A DNA stretch of 11,640 nucleotides from an uncultured Bacteroides sp. (GTDB lineage Bacteria; Bacteroidota; Bacteroidia; Bacteroidales; Bacteroidaceae), in contig CAUEFX010000089.1 of NCBI GenBank assembly GCA_958477465.1, positions 1 through 11,640 on the forward strand, in the 5' to 3' direction. This document shows, piece after piece, positions 6,795 to 11,640 of this stretch (its first letter is position 1; each line of letters begins with the position of its first letter). The notes under the pieces are model-generated. The model was given only the letters and a program-made list of their open reading frames with translations, was not told the origin of the DNA and did no database searches. The translations under genes and the position numbers were made by a program.

Positions 6795-6875
6795 TTCTCG
6801 TAGAGAAACGGGGTGTTCCTCGTAGAGAAACCTATCGTTCCTCTACGAGAAACGACCCGATTCTCGTAGAGGAAT
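6795..6875. repeat. Four-unit array of CTCGTAGAG near-palindromes, 22-bp period
   Basis: The core CTCGTAGAG occurs at 6797-6805, 6819-6827 and 6863-6871, and inverted (CTCTACGAG) at 6841-6849. Centres are exactly 22 bp apart each time. Most cores are extended by TTC before and AAAC after. The first unit is a true hairpin, TTTCTC-GTA-GAGAAA. Units 3 and 4 form a perfect 14-bp inverted repeat (6838-6851 with 6861-6874) over a 9-base loop. Between units only six bases vary. It lies about 300 bp upstream of the LRR operon promoter. The spacing suits protein binding on one face of DNA or an RNA with repeated stems. It is too short-spaced for CRISPR. Confidence 0.9.
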
Positions 6876-7171
6876 AATACGAACATTCGTAACATTTGAC
6901 AAGAGGTATATATGCAAAAAATCGAGACAATGTCCATTTGTAATAAAAAAGAAACAATATTCAATTCAAAGCCTATCACGTTTTGATGCAATAAAGGTTA
7001 AAATCATTAAATATTCACTTTTTTTACCTATAAACTTTCAAACCGGAAGAGTTTACAACACCCGCAAGTAATTAATAATCATCACTTTTAAAACATTGAT
7101 CTTCATTAGTTCCAGCCATTGATTTTAATGTATTCTCCACAGGTAGAATAACACCGATTTAAAATTAGTTG

Positions 7172-7179
7172 TATTTTTG
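7172..7179 (+). promoter_or_regulatory. -7 box of the LRR/GLPGLI/barrel operon
   Basis: TATTTTTG is an exact match to TAnnTTTG, 47 bp before the ATG at 7227. No clear -33 TTTG is seen, so the full promoter is tentative. It is the only candidate close to this operon. Confidence 0.5.
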
Positions 7180-7226
7180 CATAGCAGAAAAACATTTTGA
7201 GAAACAACTATGATACATTGAAGATT

Positions 7227-8012
7227 ATGTTGAAAAGTAAGTTCATACCCTTGGCATTAAGTTTTCTATGTTTTTTGCCTGTGCACATTTTGGAAAAAGA
7301 GGAAAGCCATTATGTGATTGAAGATTCACAATACGGCCACCGTCTTGTGAAATGGGAAGGAAAAGACTCTGTCGTTGATTTAAGCAGCGACCCCAAGCTA
7401 ATGACGGTGAAAATAATCGGTGAGAAAGCATTTGAAATGAACAAGTTCATAAAAAGAGTCATTCTTCCCGAAGGTTTGGTAACCATCGAAAAACGTGCTT
7501 TCAATACATGCGAGAATTTACGGTCGGTAAAAATCCCCGAAACAGTCAGATACATAGGAAACAGCGCTTTCAACATGGACCATAATCTTGAGTTATATGA
7601 CTTGCCGGACAGTTTGAGAGAAATAGGCGAATGGGCATTCTGGGATTGTAATAAAGTAGGTATTTCCATAATACCGGAACATGTGGAGAGAATAGGACGG
7701 CAGGCTTTTACTTGTTGTGAAGGCATAACCGATCTTGAGTTTAAAAACCGTCTCGAAATCATTAACGACCGGGTCTTCGCCGGTTGCAAAAACATAGAAC
7801 ACATCGTCTTTCCCGATAATCTGAAAGAGATTTCCGATTATGCTTTCGCGCGTTGTTCCAGCCTGAAAAGTATCGATCTACCTGCCTCTCTACAGAAAAT
7901 CGGCCATCGGGCATTCGGAAACTGCGAGGCATTATCGTTTGTGAAGTACAACTCTACCCCAACGGTTGATTCATCGGCATTTATAAATTGTGCTGTCAGC
8001 AATGGGAAATAA
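7227..8012 (+). CDS. Exported BspA-like leucine-rich repeat protein
   Basis: The protein is 261 residues from the ATG at 7227; a TTG ten codons upstream is less likely. Residues 5-20 are a hydrophobic signal segment without a sharp cleavage site. After a short lead (21-63) come eight repeats of exactly 23 residues starting at Ile64, 87, 110, 133, 156, 179, 202 and 225. The pattern is IGxxAFxxCxxLxxxxLPxxLxx, the BspA-like LRR_5 type seen in Bacteroidales and oral spirochaetes. The chain ends soon after the last repeat, with no sorting domain or membrane anchor, so a periplasmic or released protein is possible. Such repeats bind proteins, and family members are often adhesins. The gene begins a tight operon, with 25 bp between its stop and the next start, so a binding or scaffolding role for the barrel system is a positional inference. 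Confidence 0.88.
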   Translation: MLKSKFIPLALSFLCFLPVHILEKEESHYVIEDSQYGHRLVKWEGKDSVVDLSSDPKLMTVKIIGEKAFEMNKFIKRVILPEGLVTIEKRAFNTCENLRSVKIPETVRYIGNSAFNMDHNLELYDLPDSLREIGEWAFWDCNKVGISIIPEHVERIGRQAFTCCEGITDLEFKNRLEIINDRVFAGCKNIEHIVFPDNLKEISDYAFARCSSLKSIDLPASLQKIGHRAFGNCEALSFVKYNSTPTVDSSAFINCAVSNGK

Positions 8013-8037
8013 ATACATATCTCTAAACAATTTGAAT

Positions 8038-8883
8038 ATGATGGAAATGAAACATTGGTTATTATCATTGGTTGCCTTCGGCCTTGTATCGGAATCACAC
8101 GGTCAGAAAGCCTCCACTTCCGACTCGTACGTTGATGAGTATGAATGTCTTTACGAGTATCAGGTAAAGAATGCAAAAGGTTCATTGGATGCAAGTCCTA
8201 CGATTCTGCAAATAGGCCGGAACAATGCCCTGTTTTCTGACTACACGGCATTTCAAGCCGATTCTGCCATTGCCAGCAAAGCATCCGATGCTGAAATTCA
8301 AAAATACAAGACTCAAGAAATGAGAAACGATTTGTTTTTTGACCAGACTGTTGCTCAAAATGTGCCCAAAGGAAAGATGACGGTTTACAGTGTCATCACT
8401 CCCAACTACTACAGCTATACAGAAAATGCCAATCCGACAGTTTGGAATTTGACGGAAGACATGGATACGATTTGCGGCTATATCTGCCGGAAGGCAACAG
8501 GAGAATATGGAGGACGAACTTGGACAGCCTGGTATTCTACGGAGATACCGGTCACTTTCGGACCGTGGAAATTGTGCGGGCTTCCCGGATTGATTTTAGA
8601 GGCTTCTGACTCAGAAGGCATACACCGGTTCAAGGCTATTGCATTCCGCAAAACCCATGTTCCCATGAATATGAAACCGTATGCCAACCCTGTCAAAACC
8701 TCAAGGGAACAATTTATCAAATCCAAGAACAAGTTTGAACAAAACCCTATGGAAAACATCCCTGCGGAGTCTGTCAGCGAGATGACGGTTCAAAAATATG
8801 AGGATGGCGGACACAGTGCCATGATAAATGGTGTGCTGCTAAGAATACGTCCCAATGGATATGTTCCGCTCGAATTAAAGTAA
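8038..8883 (+). CDS. GLPGLI family protein
   Basis: The protein is 281 residues from the ATG at 8038; ATG codons at 8041 and 8047 are equally possible, and an upstream GTG (7990) overlaps the LRR gene and is unlikely. A signal peptide ends around residue 22 (SESHG|Q). The exact motif GLPGLI is at 181-186, inside the family core AWYSTEIP...FGPWKLCGLPGLILEASD (164-191), which defines this Bacteroidota family. The biochemical role is not established; members usually sit beside TonB-receptor-like barrels carrying a carboxypeptidase-regulatory domain, exactly as here. The probable location is periplasmic or outer-membrane associated. Translation is likely coupled within the operon: 25 bp after the LRR gene and 16 bp before the barrel gene. 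Family assignment is firm; function is open. Confidence 0.93.
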   Translation: MMEMKHWLLSLVAFGLVSESHGQKASTSDSYVDEYECLYEYQVKNAKGSLDASPTILQIGRNNALFSDYTAFQADSAIASKASDAEIQKYKTQEMRNDLFFDQTVAQNVPKGKMTVYSVITPNYYSYTENANPTVWNLTEDMDTICGYICRKATGEYGGRTWTAWYSTEIPVTFGPWKLCGLPGLILEASDSEGIHRFKAIAFRKTHVPMNMKPYANPVKTSREQFIKSKNKFEQNPMENIPAESVSEMTVQKYEDGGHSAMINGVLLRIRPNGYVPLELK

Positions 8884-8899
8884 CTTCAGATGCCGGGCC

Positions 8900-11467
8900 A
8901 TGAGACTGTTTCTTTTATTCATTTTGGTCTGTTTCTGTAACAATGCTTTTGCCCAAAGTGTTATCACAGGAATCGTTCGTGACACCACAGGTACGGCCGT
9001 GGAAGGAGCCATTGTACAAGTAAGTGCCAACCAGTCACTCCTTGGATATGCAAGCACAGAAGAAAACGGGCATTACAAGATTGCCTTAAAGAACGAAGCG
9101 AAACAAATTATCGTCACCGCAGAAGCGATCGGATACGAGAAAGCCATAAAAAAGATCAAAAATATCTCCCAGGAATGCGACTTCTGCTTAAAGGAAAAAA
9201 TCACTATCCTCAAAGAGGTGGTAATCAAAGCTCCTGCCATATATCAGCGGGGAGATACCTTGTCTTACAACCTGTCTTCCTATACCGGTAAAAACGATTA
9301 TACCCTGAAAGATGCCATGAAGAAACTCCCCGGCATTGAAATAGGCGACAAGGGACGTATCAAGTATCTGGGCAAGGATATTTCCAACTTCTATATCAAC
9401 GGCATGGACCTGCTGGGCGGGAAGTACAACATAGCCACCACCAACATTCCGGCTTCTTTTGTCAACTCCGTGCAAGTCCTCAATAACCATCAGGCCGTCA
9501 AAGCCGACAAAGATGTATTCTCAGACAATGTAGCCATAAATGTAAATATGAGCAACAAGGCGAAGTTCAAGCCGGTCGGTTCTTACGGAGCGTCATTCGG
9601 AGCCGGTGAGCATGCCTTGTATGAAGTCAACGCCGCAGGGATGCTTTTCAAGTCCAGCCTGCAAGTACTGGCTTCACTGAAAGCAGGAAATATCAATCAG
9701 TTTGCAATAGACGAAGGCACCAATCTTTTTGACAGCAAAGAACCGGGTTCGTCAGTATCCAATCTATTGGAGAACCTGTCAGCCTCTACTCCACCGATTG
9801 AAGTTGACAGATATGCCTCACCGACCGACAGGTCACTGTCATTCAACATACTGAAGAAGATAAAGCAAGATGTCACTCTAAAAGGGAACATCGGATACAG
9901 CTACGCCAAAAGCCAATACAATTATAGCCTGACGAGAAGTTTTGAAGACGCAGAAGAGAATATCGTCATTGCTCAGGAATACTCCCCCTCATCAAAGTTA
10001 CACCGTCCAAGCCTTTCTTTGGAGTACAAGAACAACTCAGCCAAGGCCTATCTGAATAATACACTATCGGGTACAGGCTCTTTCCTGACATCAGAATTGC
10101 CAACTGCAGAAAACGGGATGCTCTTCAACCAAAAGCAGACAATGCGCGAATTTTGCATAAACGACAAGTTCTCTACGCTTTGGTATCATAAAGGCTGGCG
10201 CTGGTCTGTCGCTTCTTCCCTTCTCTATCAAGGTTCGCCGATGGGAAAACTGACCCTTGGCAAAGAGACGGACAATGATGTAATTCAAAATGCCAACGGC
10301 AGAAGTTTTCGGACAGAAAACGTTATTTCCGCCTCCAAAAAGCATCTTAATTCACGCATCTATCTGCCTGTATTACTGGATTATTATATGGACAACATAC
10401 AGACAGCCCTGCATCCTTCCGGTGAAGCCAATGATGTGACCATGCAGAATCTCAAAATAGCAGTAGCACCTCAATATGAATATTCTCATCCGCAATACAA
10501 ATATGTATTCCGGCTGGAGGTTCCCATGCGGACAGACTACATTGCTACAAGAAACCATACCGGAAATACACCGTCTGATTCCTGGTATTACTCTATTTGC
10601 CCGAGTGTCTACTGTAATTACAAAATCACCTCCCGTTCGGTGATCCGTACAAACATATTCTATGCCCGTACATTTGGAGACATACTCGATTTCTTGAAAT
10701 CCCCGGTCCGGATCAATGACATATCCGTAAAAACGGGTTCCGGCATCTTGGCAGATACCAAAAGTTTGAATGCAGCATTGCACTATGACTACAAAGTCCC
10801 CCTGAAAATGTGGTTCTTTAATGCCGATATGCTGTATAGCCAGGAGAGAAGCAATCTACTGGCCCATCAGGAGGCAAGCACTTCTCTCATTACAATGTCG
10901 AAGATTTACTCTCCCAATACAGCACGGAATTTTACAGGCCAGCTTGGTATTACCAAATTCATTGAGCCTATCAAGACTAAAATCTCATTAAACGGAGGCT
11001 ATTTATGGAGACGCCAAATGATTCTGCAAAATGACAATCAGCAAAAGTACACGTGGAAATGCGGAACACTATCGCCATATCTGACATCTCAGCCATGCAA
11101 ATACATCGAGTTGGATTATAAGGGAACATTCGCAAAAACGTTCCTCTGTTCTGGGTTTCAAAATAACAACTATTTGAGCCAGCAGCATCAGGTGTCTCTG
11201 AAAATCATGCCGTTTGACGGTTTAGTATTCAATGCCTCCACGGACATTGTAAAAAACGAGCTGACGGAAGATGTAACCAAGACAATGAATCTGCTGGATA
11301 TGAGTGTTGCCTATAGCAGGAAAGCCGTAAGGGTTTCGGTGAATATCAAGAATATTCTCAATCAGCACCAATATGACTATACCCTATATAATTCAGTGAA
11401 TACCTATACATACAACTATCGGCTAAGAGGCAGGGAATGTATCGGTTCCGTGACAATTACTTTATAA
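8900..11467 (+). CDS. TonB-receptor-like outer-membrane beta-barrel protein with carboxypeptidase-regulatory domain
   Basis: The protein is 855 residues. A signal peptide is cut after Ala18 (NAFA|Q). Residues 20-97 are a carboxypeptidase-regulatory-like beta-sandwich (ITGIVRDTTGTAVEGAIVQV, then GHYKIAL). Residues 105-220 form a plug-like domain with the signature QRGDTLSYNL, LKDAMKKLPGIEI, NFYINGMDLLGGKY. Residues from about 225 to 855 are long alternating beta-strands of an outer-membrane barrel, ending in a final strand (SVTITL). No obvious TonB box is seen near the N-terminus. It is intact and of usual length for this group, often annotated simply as outer membrane beta-barrel protein. With the GLPGLI protein it probably forms an uptake or export device; the substrate is not readable. 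No SusD-like partner is present, so it is not a standard SusCD system. A strong terminator follows 32 bp after the stop. Confidence 0.9.
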   Translation: MRLFLLFILVCFCNNAFAQSVITGIVRDTTGTAVEGAIVQVSANQSLLGYASTEENGHYKIALKNEAKQIIVTAEAIGYEKAIKKIKNISQECDFCLKEKITILKEVVIKAPAIYQRGDTLSYNLSSYTGKNDYTLKDAMKKLPGIEIGDKGRIKYLGKDISNFYINGMDLLGGKYNIATTNIPASFVNSVQVLNNHQAVKADKDVFSDNVAINVNMSNKAKFKPVGSYGASFGAGEHALYEVNAAGMLFKSSLQVLASLKAGNINQFAIDEGTNLFDSKEPGSSVSNLLENLSASTPPIEVDRYASPTDRSLSFNILKKIKQDVTLKGNIGYSYAKSQYNYSLTRSFEDAEENIVIAQEYSPSSKLHRPSLSLEYKNNSAKAYLNNTLSGTGSFLTSELPTAENGMLFNQKQTMREFCINDKFSTLWYHKGWRWSVASSLLYQGSPMGKLTLGKETDNDVIQNANGRSFRTENVISASKKHLNSRIYLPVLLDYYMDNIQTALHPSGEANDVTMQNLKIAVAPQYEYSHPQYKYVFRLEVPMRTDYIATRNHTGNTPSDSWYYSICPSVYCNYKITSRSVIRTNIFYARTFGDILDFLKSPVRINDISVKTGSGILADTKSLNAALHYDYKVPLKMWFFNADMLYSQERSNLLAHQEASTSLITMSKIYSPNTARNFTGQLGITKFIEPIKTKISLNGGYLWRRQMILQNDNQQKYTWKCGTLSPYLTSQPCKYIELDYKGTFAKTFLCSGFQNNNYLSQQHQVSLKIMPFDGLVFNASTDIVKNELTEDVTKTMNLLDMSVAYSRKAVRVSVNIKNILNQHQYDYTLYNSVNTYTYNYRLRGRECIGSVTITL

Positions 11468-11499
11468 CATAGAGGTGTGTAAAAACATAGAAGACATAG

Positions 11500-11543
11500 A
11501 AACCACCCTCGTTACAGACTTCTGCAGCAAGGGTGGTTTTGTT
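11500..11543 (+). terminator. Intrinsic terminator of the LRR/GLPGLI/barrel operon
   Basis: AAACCACCCT (11500-11509) pairs perfectly with AGGGTGGTTT (11530-11539), and T-rich sequence completes the 3' arm (TTTTGTT). The loop is 20 nt. It lies 32 bp after the barrel gene stop. The A/T-symmetric stem could work in both directions. Confidence 0.8.
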
Positions 11544-11544
11544 A

Positions 11545-11634
11545 ATGAGAAGATTTTGGCAATGCCTCAATAAAGCAGTCCGATCACCCGACTTCGGGAA
11601 TGCGTCACCCAAAAAACTTTTTCAAATCAAATAA
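11545..11634 (+). other. 29-codon ORF sharing its tail with the left-end ORF
   Basis: It runs from ATG at 11545 to TAA at 11632. The first 14 codons are unique; the last 15 are the same PDFGNASP-beginning tail encoded by the left repeat. It starts immediately after the operon terminator and has no clear ribosome binding site, so translation is doubtful. It may be a chance reading through the repeat rather than a gene. Confidence 0.2.
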
Positions 11635-11640
11635 TGGCTT
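11587..11640. repeat. Right copy of the perfect 54-bp terminal inverted repeat
   Basis: This is the reverse complement of bases 1-54, with no mismatches. The inner edge begins with the small palindrome CCCGA-CT-TCGGG. The copy points outward in the same sense as the left one, so recombination between the copies would invert the 11.5 kb between them. The sequence just inside (11560-11586) has no similarity to the left flank. Confidence 0.97.

Larger units (their letters stand above)
6162..7226. other. Gene-free AT-rich region of about 1.06 kb
   Basis: No convincing coding sequence is found on either strand; the ORFs present are short, low in complexity and lack family features. It holds a weak hairpin after the flavodoxin gene, a pair of 28-bp direct repeats, a hairpin with a U-run on the minus strand, the 22-bp-phased array (6795-6875) and the -7 box for the LRR operon. 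The direct repeats and array suggest an accessory or decayed insertion region rather than a plain spacer. Confidence 0.6.

Noticed and set aside
6795..6875. CRISPR array
   Set aside because: The core is 9 bp with 13-bp gaps and six variable bases, one unit is inverted, and no cas genes are near. This is far from CRISPR dimensions.
6752..6991. 79-codon minus-strand ORF across the 22-bp array
   Set aside because: It is translated through the repeat array, is of low complexity, and has no ribosome binding site or family features. The DNA repeat explains it better.
7310..7804. Long minus-strand ORF under the LRR gene
   Set aside because: It is a shadow produced by the periodic LRR coding sequence; the plus-strand frame has eight exact 23-residue repeats.
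8900..11467. SusC-type glycan uptake receptor
   Set aside because: There is no SusD-like gene beside it and no glycoside hydrolase; the plug signature and GLPGLI partner fit a different barrel group.
1..11640. Transposon or insertion sequence with 54-bp terminal repeats
   Set aside because: No transposase, resolvase or integrase is present, the cargo consists of ordinary intact operons, and target-site duplications would lie outside the window. Left as a finding, not annotated as a mobile element.

Overview
The window reads as chromosomal DNA from a gut-type Bacteroidales bacterium (Bacteroides, Phocaeicola or Parabacteroides are the best guesses). The reasons are the Bacteroidales-style -7 boxes (TAnnTTTG), the family content (GLPGLI protein, carboxypeptidase-regulatory-domain outer-membrane barrel, BspA-like leucine-rich repeat protein, legumain-like peptidase with a type-9-secretion-like tail), and signal peptides whose predicted mature proteins begin with Gln. 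Species cannot be fixed from the sequence alone. There are no RNA genes, phage genes, CRISPR array, transposase or recombinase.

Layout. Four genes lie on the minus strand on the left: a short exported ORF ending inside a terminal repeat (7-210), a large secreted clan CD/C13-like cysteine peptidase (288-2948), an unrecognised 118-residue protein (3145-3501) and an AraC-family regulator (3574-4482). A 201-bp divergent control region (4483-4683) holds a promoter for each direction and, between them, two near-identical 12-bp sites exactly 21 bp apart. To the right, on the plus strand, are a short-chain dehydrogenase (4684-5517) and an exported flavodoxin-like protein (5538-6161). Then comes a gene-free AT-rich stretch of about 1.06 kb (6162-7226) with a 28-bp direct repeat, two hairpins and a four-unit array of near-palindromes phased at exactly 22 bp. 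A tight three-gene plus-strand operon follows: leucine-rich repeat protein (7227-8012), GLPGLI protein (8038-8883) and TonB-receptor-like outer-membrane barrel (8900-11467), closed by a good hairpin terminator.

How the parts may work together. The AraC regulator probably controls its own gene and the dehydrogenase/flavodoxin pair, giving a small redox or carbonyl-stress module. The LRR/GLPGLI/barrel operon looks like a cell-envelope module in which the barrel and GLPGLI protein act together and the LRR protein may supply surface binding. The peptidase is a separate secreted effector.

The most striking large-scale feature is a perfect 54-bp inverted repeat forming the two exact ends of the window. 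Each copy supplies the same 15-residue C-terminal tail and stop codon to a short ORF running outward. It may be the boundary of an invertible or mobile segment, or a dispersed repeat at which an assembly contig ended. The window alone cannot decide between these.
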